Position numbers and translations under genes: made by a program | In this document: in pieces, positions 6,251 to 12,034 of the stretch | How the letters are laid out: every line of letters begins with the position of its first letter | How positions within the stretch are numbered: position 1 is the stretch's first letter | Notes under the pieces: generated by a model | Seen by the model: the letters and a program-made list of their open reading frames with translations, nothing else | What the model was told of the DNA's origin: nothing | The model's database searches: none | NCBI GenBank assembly: GCA_023410295.1 | Contig: JAEYPY010000243.1 | Location: 1-12,034 of the forward strand | Source: Pseudomonadota bacterium | Lineage (GTDB): Bacteria > Pseudomonadota > Alphaproteobacteria > Caulobacterales > Aquidulcibacteraceae | Direction: 5' to 3' | DNA length: 12,034 nt

Positions 6251-6805
6251 TCAAACGAACTGGTCGTTGTCGGCCTTCAGGGCGGCAGCAACCTCGACGA
6301 CGTTGCGCACGACGCGCGCGATCAGCGAAAGCAGAAGCCCTAGCCCCGCGAGCACCAGGTACTCGGCTTCGAAATTCCAGCTGAAACCGCCCCAGCCGCC
6401 GGAGACCCAGTTTTGGATGTTGGGCACGACGATCATGGCGATGGCGGCGGCCCAGAGCAGCGTGTCGCCGACGCGACCGAGCAGCATCGCCGTGGCGGGC
6501 CCCCAGACCTCACCCCGGGCGAGGCGGCCGAGATAATTGCGCGTCTCCCAGAGCCCCCAGGCGAGGATCAGCGGCGGGGCAGCTTCGATGACGGTGTGGA
6601 TCAGGTGCTCGTAATCCCGCCCCTCCCCGGGGTCGTAATCATTGAAGAAGACCTCGCTGATCGGGCTGATCAGGTACTGGCCGAAAATCAGCAGCAGCGC
6701 GGCCGCCAGCAGGATGGTGGCCAGCGGCTGGAGCCGGCTCGCCTCAGCCGCGGCGCGGATCACGGAATCGCGCCAGATATCCCGCGGCGTCTCCGACTCT
6801 GACAT
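6251..6805 (-). CDS. DUF2975-family membrane protein (first copy)
   Basis: This 184-residue protein has a short polar N-terminus and four membrane helices (about 28-50, 71-92, 110-131 and 148-170). It has the DUF2975 core between helices 2 and 3 (LWETRNYLGRLARGEVWGP, then LLGRVGDTLLW) and the characteristic C-terminal ALKADNDQFV. A ~20-residue insert with acidic residues (FFNDYDPGEGRDYE) lies between helices 1 and 2, on the far side of the membrane if the N-terminus is cytoplasmic. ATG 6805 has GGGAG about seven bases upstream; the in-frame TTG at 6811 is not needed. It is the first gene of the leftward operon with another DUF2975 gene and a YozG-like regulator. Upstream lie a TTGACA promoter and CGATAA operator repeats. 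Role unknown. Confidence 0.75.
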   Translation of the reverse strand: MSESETPRDIWRDSVIRAAAEASRLQPLATILLAAALLLIFGQYLISPISEVFFNDYDPGEGRDYEHLIHTVIEAAPPLILAWGLWETRNYLGRLARGEVWGPATAMLLGRVGDTLLWAAAIAMIVVPNIQNWVSGGWGGFSWNFEAEYLVLAGLGLLLSLIARVVRNVVEVAAALKADNDQFV

Positions 6806-6818
6806 GGGCAATTCTCCC

Positions 6819-6867
6819 GCGATAATTTATTATCGCCTGGCGATAAGCGTTATTGCGGGACGATAAT
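6819..6867. promoter_or_regulatory. Phased CGATAA operator array at the DUF2975/XRE operon promoter
   Basis: Five copies of a CGATAA-type half-site lie within 49 bases. The first is a perfect palindrome with 8-bp arms (GCGATAAT-TT-ATTATCGC, 6819-6836). The second is a one-mismatch inverted repeat (GCGATAA-GCG-TTATTGC, 6840-6856). The third is a single half-site (CGATAAT, 6861-6867). Same-strand half-sites start at 6820, 6841 and 6861, that is 20-21 bp apart or about two helical turns. The array overlaps the predicted -10, spacer and start region of the leftward promoter. I infer it is the binding site of the operon's own XRE regulator. Confidence 0.65.
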
Positions 6868-6875
6868 CCTGTCAA
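6847..6875 (-). promoter_or_regulatory. Predicted housekeeping promoter of the DUF2975/XRE operon
   Basis: On the minus strand, TTGACA (6875-6870) is a perfect -35. Seventeen bases later comes TAACGC (6852-6847) as a weak -10. Alphaproteobacterial -10 boxes are often poor when the -35 is strong. Transcription would start near 6840, about 35 nt before the ATG at 6805. Operator half-sites fall inside the spacer and over the -10 and start site. Confidence 0.5.
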
Positions 6876-6895
6876 GTGGCTTCTGCGCGGCGTGG

Positions 6896-6911
6896 TTAAG
6901 GCTCCGTCAAC
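6896..6911 (+). promoter_or_regulatory. CtrA-like binding box upstream of the EAL gene
   Basis: TTAA (6896-6899), seven bases, then TCAAC (6907-6911) differs by one base from the CtrA consensus TTAA-N7-TTAAC. It lies 47 bases before the EAL protein start. CtrA controls flagellar and polarity genes in Caulobacterales, so the placement fits the TipF-like gene, but a one-mismatch short motif can occur by chance. Confidence 0.4.
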
Positions 6912-6957
6912 CGGCGCGCCCGTCCGATGGGGACGCTTAGGATTCGGACGGCAAAAA

Positions 6958-8247
6958 ATGCCCATCATCACGCACGTGCTGCTCTATCTCGGCTACCTGA
7001 CCATCTCGCTGACGGTGGCGCTGGCGCTGCACGAGGTGGGCGGCCAGGACCTCGGCGGCTCCTTCCTTGGCGGGCTCGCGCTCTTTTGCGCCTGCGCCGT
7101 TACACACGCGAGCATCTCGGCGACGGCGGCGGCGAACCGCGCCGGCACGGCGGAGAAGACGATCAAGCGCGACATGGAGCGGCTGCGCGTCGCGCACCGC
7201 GAAGTCAGCGCCGATATCGACGCGATGCAAACGCGGCTCGATCAAATGGAAGCGCAAGTGGCGACCACAGCGTTCAGCGCGCCGCAGATCGAGCATGTCT
7301 CCGCGCCGCAGGTTGAACTCAAGATGATCGACCAGATCGTCGACAAGCTTGGCGCGGCGATGGATGCGCGGCTGCAGACGATCCAAGGCGCCGGCAACAT
7401 CACCGCGATCAATCCGAGCGCGGCGCGCGGTCCGATGGACCTGGTGCGCGAGGCGCTGATGGAAAACCGCGTCGAGCTGCACCTGCAGCCGATCGTGCAG
7501 CTGCCGCAGCGCAAGACGGCGTTCTACGAAGGCTTTACGCGGCTGAAGGACGCCAACGGCCGCATGATCCTGCCGCAGGAATTCATCCCCGCGGCCGAGC
7601 AAGCGGGATTGATGTCGACGATCGACAACGTGCTCCTCTTCCGCTGCGTGCAGATCGTGCGCAAGCTGATGAAGCAGGACAGGCGCATCGGCATCTTCTG
7701 CAACATCAGCCCGACGGCGCTGTCGGACGAACTGTTCTTTCCGCAATTCCTGGAATTCATGCGCGAGAACCGCGATCTCGCCGGCAGCGTCATCTTCGAA
7801 ATTCCGCAGGATGCTTACGAGAATCGTACATCCATCGAAGCCCGCGCGATGAGCCGGCTAGCCGATCTCGGTTTCCGCTTCTCGATCGACCGCGTCACCA
7901 ACACCGAAATCGATCTGCCGGACCTGGAGCGTTCGGGCGTGCGCTATGTGAAGATCTCGGCGATGACGATCACCGAGCAGATCGTCATCCGGGGCCTCCG
8001 CCCGCGCTCGGCGATCACGCGTGAGATCGCGGCGAGCGACATAGCTGCGGTGTTCCAGCGCTACGGCCTCGACCTCATCGCTGAACGCATCGAGAGCGAA
8101 GATGCGGTGCTGGAGATGCTCGATCTCGACATTCCGTTCGCGCAAGGCCACCTCTTCGGCGCGCCGCGCGCGATCAAGGAGAGCCTGATGGAAGAAACCG
8201 CCCCGCCGCGGGAATTCTATCTGAAGCAGAGCGGGCGGATTGCTTGA
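6958..8247 (+). CDS. tipF: TipF-like membrane-anchored degenerate EAL-domain protein
   Basis: This is a 429-residue protein. Two hydrophobic segments (about 4-26 and 33-52) anchor it, and an Ala/Arg/Glu-rich coiled coil follows (about 55-105). After a linker comes an EAL domain (about 160-410). The EAL motif reads EGF (191-193). Asn249 in NIS, Glu281 in FEI, Lys332 in VKIS and Glu376 in IAERIE are kept. The DDFG loop, however, is DRVT at 311-314, losing the second aspartate, and KID is KIS. Phosphodiesterase activity is therefore doubtful, and a c-di-GMP receptor role is more likely. This layout matches Caulobacter TipF, which positions flagellar assembly when it binds c-di-GMP. ATG 6958 starts right at the first helix; ribosome site GGACGG is weak. 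A CtrA-like box lies upstream. The identification is by architecture, not alignment. Confidence 0.68.
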   Translation: MPIITHVLLYLGYLTISLTVALALHEVGGQDLGGSFLGGLALFCACAVTHASISATAAANRAGTAEKTIKRDMERLRVAHREVSADIDAMQTRLDQMEAQVATTAFSAPQIEHVSAPQVELKMIDQIVDKLGAAMDARLQTIQGAGNITAINPSAARGPMDLVREALMENRVELHLQPIVQLPQRKTAFYEGFTRLKDANGRMILPQEFIPAAEQAGLMSTIDNVLLFRCVQIVRKLMKQDRRIGIFCNISPTALSDELFFPQFLEFMRENRDLAGSVIFEIPQDAYENRTSIEARAMSRLADLGFRFSIDRVTNTEIDLPDLERSGVRYVKISAMTITEQIVIRGLRPRSAITREIAASDIAAVFQRYGLDLIAERIESEDAVLEMLDLDIPFAQGHLFGAPRAIKESLMEETAPPREFYLKQSGRIA

Positions 8248-8319
8248 GGCACTGGGCAGTTGGCAGTAGGCAATAGCGTCGTGTTTTCCTACTGCCCATT
8301 GCCTATTGCCTGATGCCTC
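8246..8319. repeat. Inverted array of GGCANTN heptads forming a long imperfect hairpin
   Basis: The left arm (8246-8276) is four successive 7-base units, GGCACTG, GGCAGTT, GGCAGTA and GGCAATA. The right arm (8289-8319) is the same kind of unit in reverse complement (TGCCCAT, TGCCTAT, TGCCTGA, TGCCTC). The arms pair over 31 positions with 8 mismatches, around a 12-base loop. The left arm begins in the stop codon of the EAL gene and the right arm contains the start codon of the next gene. It looks like a palindromic intergenic repeat element rather than a standard terminator, as no T tract follows. Confidence 0.7.
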
Positions 8320-8924
8320 TGATCATCGCCGTCACAGGCGGCTCCGGCGCCGGCAAAACCACGATCGCGCGCGCCCTGGCCCGGCGGCTGGGCGCTGGCG
8401 CGGTGGTAATTGCTGAAGACGACTATTATCGCTGCGCTTCAACTATCCCAAACTTCGACGCGGCTACGCACAATTTCGATGCGCCGGAAGCCAAAGAACA
8501 CGCGCTGCTGCGCGAGCACTTGGCGCTGGCCAAGAGCGGTGCGGCGTTCGACAAGCCGATCTATGACCTCGTCACGCATCGGCGCAAACCCGAGGTCGAG
8601 CGCATTGTTCATGCCGAGCATGTTATCGTCGAAGGCATCCATCTGCTCGCTTCGCCGGACTTGCGCGGGCTCTACGATCTTGCCGTTTTCATCGAAGCCG
8701 ACGAAGCGCTGCGTTTGGGCCGGCGCATGATCCGCGATGTGGAAACACGTGGGCGTACGCCGCGTTCTGTGCTCACCCAATTCTTCGCCACGGTCCGCCC
8801 CATGCACGAGCAACATGTCGAGCCGCAGCGCGCCTTCGCGCAGCTCGTGATCCCCTGCCCGTATGACGCGGGCCCAGATCACGCCGACGCGAGCGCCGGG
8901 CGCATCATCGAGGCGCTGGCGTGA
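8313..8924 (+). CDS. udk: Uridine kinase-family P-loop kinase
   Basis: This 203-residue protein fits the Udk/phosphoribulokinase family, which uses ATP to phosphorylate uridine and cytidine or related substrates. The Walker A GGSGAGKT is at 9-16. EDDYY (35-39) matches the substrate-binding D-x-F/Y-Y region. NFDAPEA is the equivalent of the family's FDHPDAF, and YDLVTHRR is the equivalent of YDF-x-x-H-x-R. VIVEGIHLL precedes the catalytic strand, and DVETRGRT is the lid. ATG 8313 has no recognisable ribosome site and lies inside the right arm of the heptad inverted repeat. The protein begins immediately before the first strand, so a later start is not possible. It overlaps the HAD gene by GTGA, so the two are translationally coupled. 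True substrate could differ from uridine. Confidence 0.83.
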   Translation: MPLIIAVTGGSGAGKTTIARALARRLGAGAVVIAEDDYYRCASTIPNFDAATHNFDAPEAKEHALLREHLALAKSGAAFDKPIYDLVTHRRKPEVERIVHAEHVIVEGIHLLASPDLRGLYDLAVFIEADEALRLGRRMIRDVETRGRTPRSVLTQFFATVRPMHEQHVEPQRAFAQLVIPCPYDAGPDHADASAGRIIEALA

Positions 8925-9775
8925 CAGAGATTATCTCTTCCATCGACGATATCGCCGATCGGTACGATGCGATCCTGTGCGACGTCTGGGGTGTGCTGCA
9001 CAATGGCAAGCGCGCCTATCCCGATGCGCCGCGCGCGCTTTGGCGCATGCGTGAGGCCGGCAAACCAGTGGTGTTGATCACCAACGTGCCGAAGCCACGC
9101 GGACCAATCCCCGGCCAACTAGAGCGCGCTGGCGTGCCGCGCGATGCGTGGGATGCGATCGTCACCTCAGGCGATGCGATCCGCACCGAACTTGCCGCGC
9201 GCGCGCCGGGACCGATGTATCGCATCGGATCGTACGAGTACGACCGCGTGCTGTGGGACGGGCTTGGTCTTCAAGAGGCTGCGCTCGATGAGGCCAAGTT
9301 CGTCGCCATCTCCGGCCTCAATCGCGACGATGAAACGCCGGACGATTATGCAGAGATTTTGCGACAAGCGCATGCACGCAAGCTCGATCTGCTCTGCGCC
9401 AATCCGGACATCGTGGTGCAATTTGGTGACCGCATCATCTGGTGCGCGGGCGCGATCGCACGGGATTACGCGGCGCTCGGCGGCAATGTGATCATGGCGG
9501 GCAAGCCGTATGCGCCGATCTATGAGCTGGCTTACGGTGAGCTGGATGCCATCGCCGGCGAGCGCGTTGAGAAATCACGCATCCTCGCCATCGGCGACGG
9601 CATTCCCACGGACATCGCCGGCGCGAATGCGCAAGGTCTCGACAGCCTCTTCGTCGCGTCCGGCATGCATGGCGAAGGCTTGCACACCAATGGCGTCGTT
9701 GACGCCGATAAGGTGGCCACAGCGCTGGCGGAAGAAGGCGTCATCGCGACATACGCGATGAGCGCGTTGGCTTAG
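8921..9775 (+). CDS. TIGR01459-family HAD hydrolase (class IIA)
   Basis: This 284-residue protein is in the HAD class IIA group (NagD/PGP-like). Motif I is CDVWGVLHNG with nucleophile Asp21. The usual second aspartate is replaced by Trp23, which is typical of the TIGR01459 branch. Motif II is Thr54 in LITN, motif III Lys195 in GKPYAPIY, and motif IV GDGIPTD at 225-231 (Asp226, Asp231). Without the second Asp of motif I, ordinary phosphatase catalysis is questionable. It starts with GTG at 8921 inside the stop region of the kinase gene (GTGA overlap). Its stop (TAG 9773-9775) overlaps the stop of the leftward TPR gene by four bases. Substrate unknown. Confidence 0.88.
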   Translation: MTEIISSIDDIADRYDAILCDVWGVLHNGKRAYPDAPRALWRMREAGKPVVLITNVPKPRGPIPGQLERAGVPRDAWDAIVTSGDAIRTELAARAPGPMYRIGSYEYDRVLWDGLGLQEAALDEAKFVAISGLNRDDETPDDYAEILRQAHARKLDLLCANPDIVVQFGDRIIWCAGAIARDYAALGGNVIMAGKPYAPIYELAYGELDAIAGERVEKSRILAIGDGIPTDIAGANAQGLDSLFVASGMHGEGLHTNGVVDADKVATALAEEGVIATYAMSALA

Positions 9776-10704
9776 TACGTCCGTACGCCGAATTCTTCGA
9801 ATGTTTCGCCAATGCGGCGGTCGAAGTCGCGGGCGCGGTTCATGTCTTCGCTGCCTGCATCATCACCACCACGCCGGCGCGCGACGCCGCGGCCGAACAG
9901 CGCCACGGGATTACCCGGCTCTCTAGCGAGCGCCGCTTCAAATGACGTGCGCGCGCCAGCCCATTCGCCGCCGCGCAATTGCAGAACGCCGCGGCAAAGC
10001 TGAGCTTCGACATTCTCGGGCGCGGCGGCAACGGCGGTTTCGGCGTCGGTGCGAGCGCGCTCGAACTCTTGCTTCTGCACTAGGCTGAACCAGCAACGGC
10101 CCGCCCGCGCATCGACCAGATCGTTGTCGCGCTGCACGGCGGCCTCGAAATCTGACAAGGCGCCAGCATTGTCGCCGAGCCGCTGCTTGGCGCGCGCGCG
10201 GTGTGCGTAGGCGAGCGCGAGGGCGCCATTCTGCTGGATCGCCATATCGTAGGCTTCGATCGCCCCGGTGTAGTCGCCGTGCTGGAAGGCGATATCGCCG
10301 CGCATCAGGTGCGCCTGATCGAGCCGTTCGCGCTGTGCGATCAGGCGGTCGATCAAGGGCGAGGCCGCATCGAGCTGACCGCTGGCCAAGAGGATCGCCG
10401 CGCGCCCCTCCAATGCGTCTGCGTTCGTGGGCTGGACGCGCAGCACGGCTTCAAAATCGCGCAGCGCCGCCGTCACCTCGCCCGCCGTGCGATGAGCCAC
10501 GCCGCGGATCGCCTGCAGGCGCATCCGCTCGTCGGCGCTGAGCGCGCCGCTCTCGATCGCGCCCGTGCAGGCCGCGATCCGCTCAGCAGGCGCGCGATCG
10601 GCCTCCTCGCACGCCGTGCGCTGCGCTAGGGCGGGATCGTCCGCCCGGCGTTCGCACGCAGTGAGCGCCAGCGCGCATGCCAGAGATGTCAGAAGAAACC
10701 TCAT
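9772..10704 (-). CDS. Tetratricopeptide-repeat lipoprotein
   Basis: This 310-residue protein has a signal peptide (R2, hydrophobic 3-15) ending in the lipobox LTAC, with the lipidated cysteine at 17. After a Cys-containing spacer (Cys32, Cys46) it consists of about six tandem TPR units (roughly residues 63-280). Examples are HLMRGDIAFQHGDYTGAIEAYDMAIQ (about 132-157), followed by AYAHRARAKQRLGDNAGALSDFEAAVQ, and the later GVLQLRGGEWAGARTSFEAALAREP. TPRs form a protein-binding superhelix, so it is probably a periplasmic scaffold anchored to a membrane. ATG 10704 has GGAGGAG four to five bases upstream, an excellent ribosome site. Its last codons overlap the HAD gene stop on the other strand. 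Partner unknown. Confidence 0.85.
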   Translation of the reverse strand: MRFLLTSLACALALTACERRADDPALAQRTACEEADRAPAERIAACTGAIESGALSADERMRLQAIRGVAHRTAGEVTAALRDFEAVLRVQPTNADALEGRAAILLASGQLDAASPLIDRLIAQRERLDQAHLMRGDIAFQHGDYTGAIEAYDMAIQQNGALALAYAHRARAKQRLGDNAGALSDFEAAVQRDNDLVDARAGRCWFSLVQKQEFERARTDAETAVAAAPENVEAQLCRGVLQLRGGEWAGARTSFEAALAREPGNPVALFGRGVARRRGGDDAGSEDMNRARDFDRRIGETFEEFGVRTY

Positions 10705-10723
10705 CCCCGCTCCTCCAACGTCA

Positions 10724-10755
10724 GCCTAGACCGGCGCCCGCAGCCGCGCCTAGAC
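10724..10755. repeat. 8-bp direct repeat in a divergent promoter region
   Basis: GCCTAGAC occurs at 10724-10731 and again at 10748-10755, 24 bases apart start to start. Both copies lie in the 78-base gap between the divergent TPR and SDR genes. It may be a regulator site shared by the two genes, or chance. Confidence 0.3.
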
Positions 10756-10782
10756 TAATGCCGCAGAAAAAGGGAGCGCCGC

Positions 10783-11553
10783 ATGGCCAGCCTGTTCGAT
10801 CTCACCGGCAAAAGCGCCATCATCACCGGCTCCTCGCGCGGAATCGGCAAGGCCATCGCACATCGGCTCGCAGAGCATGGCGCAAATGTTGTCGTTTCTT
10901 CACGTAAGGCCGACGCGTGCGAAGCCGCCGTGACGGAGATCAACGACCTCGTCGGCCGCAAGGCCGCCATCGCCGTGCCGAGCAACATCGCCGACAAGGG
11001 CGCGCTGCAAAATCTCGTCGACGAAACGAACCGCGCGTTCGGCAAGATCGACATTTGCATCTGCAATGCGGCCTCGAACCCCTACTTCGGGCCGATGGCG
11101 GGCATTAGCGACGATCAGTTCTTCAAGATCCTGCAAAACAACATCGTCTCGAACCACTGGCTGATCTCGATGTGCGCGCCGCAGATGCGTGAGCGCAGAG
11201 AAGGCGCGGTGATCATCATCTCCTCGATCGGGGGCCTCAAGGGCTCTCCGGTGATCGGGGCCTATGACATTTCAAAAGCGGCCGACATGCAGCTGGCGCG
11301 CAATCTTGCCGTCGAGTTCGGCCCTGACGGGGTCACGGTCAACACAATCGCGCCGGGCCTGGTGCAGACCGACTTTGCGCGCGCCTTGTGGGAGAACCCG
11401 GAAATTCTCAAAGCCTCGACGGAGCGGGCCGCGCTGAAGCGGATTGGTCAGCCCGATGAGATCGCAGGCATGGCGGTGTTTCTGGCGTCGAAAGCCGGCG
11501 CCTTCACGACGGGCCAAACCTTCGTCATCGATGGCGGGGTAATGGCGTCCTAG
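10783..11553 (+). CDS. SDR-family NAD(P)-dependent oxidoreductase
   Basis: This is a 256-residue classical short-chain dehydrogenase/reductase. The cofactor motif TGSSRGIG is at 15-22 and CNAAS, the variant of NNAG, at 94-98. Asn120, Ser148, Tyr161 and Lys165 (YDISK) form the catalytic tetrad, and PGLVQTDFA follows the active site. Arg41 after the second strand (SSRK) suggests preference for NADP(H). The C-terminal TGQTFVIDGG is normal. Ribosome site AAGGGAG (10770-10776) lies six bases before ATG 10783. The substrate cannot be assigned; 3-ketoacyl-ACP reductase, glucose dehydrogenase-like and fatty-acid roles all share this pattern. Its TAG stop overlaps that of the receiver gene by CTAG. 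Confidence 0.9.
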   Translation: MASLFDLTGKSAIITGSSRGIGKAIAHRLAEHGANVVVSSRKADACEAAVTEINDLVGRKAAIAVPSNIADKGALQNLVDETNRAFGKIDICICNAASNPYFGPMAGISDDQFFKILQNNIVSNHWLISMCAPQMRERREGAVIIISSIGGLKGSPVIGAYDISKAADMQLARNLAVEFGPDGVTVNTIAPGLVQTDFARALWENPEILKASTERAALKRIGQPDEIAGMAVFLASKAGAFTTGQTFVIDGGVMAS

Positions 11554-11933
11554 AAGGCGCCCAGCACCGGAACGAGCTTTTGCTTCAGCGATTGCGCGGT
11601 GAAGGGCTTCACCACATAGGCCGAGGCGCCGGCGCGGCGTTCGGCGGTTTCGCCGGCATCATTGTCATTGGCCAGCATCACGAACGGCGTTGAGGCCGTG
11701 CGCTCATCGGCGCGCATGCGCTGCAGCAGTTCAAGGCCGCTCATGGGCGCCATGCTCCAATCCGAGATGACGAGGCCATAAGTCTTGGTCTGCATCTTGG
11801 CGAGCGCGGTACGCCCATCGGACGCTTCGTCGATTTGGGTGAAACCCAGCTGGCGCAGAAGATTGCGCATGATGCGGATCATGGTGTTGTAGTCATCCAC
11901 GATCAGGATCGGCATCGTTGTCGTGACAGCCAT
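11550..11933 (-). CDS. Single-domain response regulator (CheY-like receiver)
   Basis: This 127-residue stand-alone receiver domain has the acidic pair Asp13/Asp14 and phospho-acceptor Asp58 (ISDWSM). Tyr106 is at the aromatic switch position and Lys109 is in VKPF. The conserved Thr/Ser of CheY proteins (Thr87 in E. coli) is Ala88 here (FVMLANDND). Loss of this residue would alter how phosphorylation is communicated. Start ATG 11933 has AGAAG about five bases upstream and gives the normal receiver N-terminus; ATG 11954 has no ribosome site. No output domain is present, so it would act by protein contact, for example with flagellar or polarity proteins. Its stop overlaps that of the SDR gene (CTAG). 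Confidence 0.85.
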   Translation of the reverse strand: MAVTTTMPILIVDDYNTMIRIMRNLLRQLGFTQIDEASDGRTALAKMQTKTYGLVISDWSMAPMSGLELLQRMRADERTASTPFVMLANDNDAGETAERRAGASAYVVKPFTAQSLKQKLVPVLGAF

Positions 11934-11984
11934 GGCGCTTCTGCTCTCCAGCATACCCGACGGCGCGTTGCTTCTGGGGACGCC

Positions 11985-12034
11985 GCGGCCCCCCGGGGGG
12001 GGGGGGGGGCCCGCGGGGGGGCGGTTACGGCGGG
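11985..12034. other. Low-complexity G/C run, likely contig-end artefact
   Basis: The last 50 bases hold C6, then G15 at 11995-12009, then CCC and another G7. No gene, ribosome site or regulatory pattern is recognisable. Long G runs at sequence ends commonly arise from two-colour sequencing chemistry reading no signal as G. The sequence before ~11980 looks normal. Confidence 0.6.

Noticed and set aside
6853..6957. Longer N-terminus for the EAL protein from a TTG start
   Set aside because: The extension carries Arg/Gly/Pro-rich residues, covers the operator and CtrA-like box, and lacks a ribosome site; ATG 6958 opens directly on the first membrane helix.
6937..7746. Long open frame (269 codons) on the minus strand opposite the EAL gene
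   Set aside because: Composition is Arg/His/Asp-rich with no domain pattern; it is the expected shadow of a GC-rich gene on the other strand, which has clear membrane, coiled-coil and EAL features.
8246..8319. Heptad repeats considered as a CRISPR-like array
   Set aside because: Units are 7 bases with no spacers and the two arms are inverted, so it is a palindromic repeat, not a CRISPR.

Overview
The window looks like a chromosomal segment of a GC-rich alphaproteobacterium, most likely from the Caulobacterales (Hyphomonadaceae-like). Three things support this. There are two near-perfect EcfG-type general-stress promoters (GGAAC-N16/17-CGTT). There is a TipF-like membrane-anchored degenerate EAL protein with a CtrA-like box (TTAA-N7-TCAAC) upstream. 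Finally, a TIGR01459-type HAD protein and a lone CheY-like receiver fit that clade. These are inferences from motifs and family patterns; no search was run. No tRNA, rRNA, CRISPR, transposase or phage gene is visible, and no gene-free stretch exceeds about 155 bases.

Left part (1-2600). Two tandem paralogous glycine-zipper lipoproteins are separated by an intrinsic terminator; the first has an EcfG promoter. They are followed by a QueD/PTPS-family pterin enzyme, a four-TM DUF486 protein, and a PA2169/DUF2383 four-helix-bundle protein with its own EcfG promoter. A strong GC hairpin then separates this series from a leftward operon (acyl-CoA dehydrogenase plus DUF4345 membrane protein, stop/start TGATG).

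Middle (3990-6960). A GNAT acetyltransferase and a TauE/SafE (TSUP) transporter point right. Facing them is a leftward three-gene operon of two DUF2975 membrane proteins and a YozG-like XRE regulator. Its promoter (TTGACA box) is covered by five CGATAA half-sites phased at about 20-21 bp, which looks like a cooperative autoregulatory operator. This is the best candidate for an under-described system in the window.

Right part (6958-12034). The TipF-like EAL protein is followed by an inverted array of GGCANTN heptads. The right arm of that array contains the start codon of a uridine-kinase-family gene, which overlaps a HAD phosphatase-like gene by GTGA. A TPR lipoprotein (leftward), an SDR oxidoreductase (rightward) and a CheY-like receiver (leftward) complete the window. 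Two convergent pairs overlap by exactly 4 bases through their stop codons. The last ~50 bases, with a G15 run, look like a low-quality contig end.

Functionally the window is a mosaic of short independent operons: general stress response (lipoproteins, PA2169), flagellar/polarity and signalling (TipF-like, CheY-like), lipid oxidation (ACAD, perhaps SDR), and small membrane proteins of unknown role.
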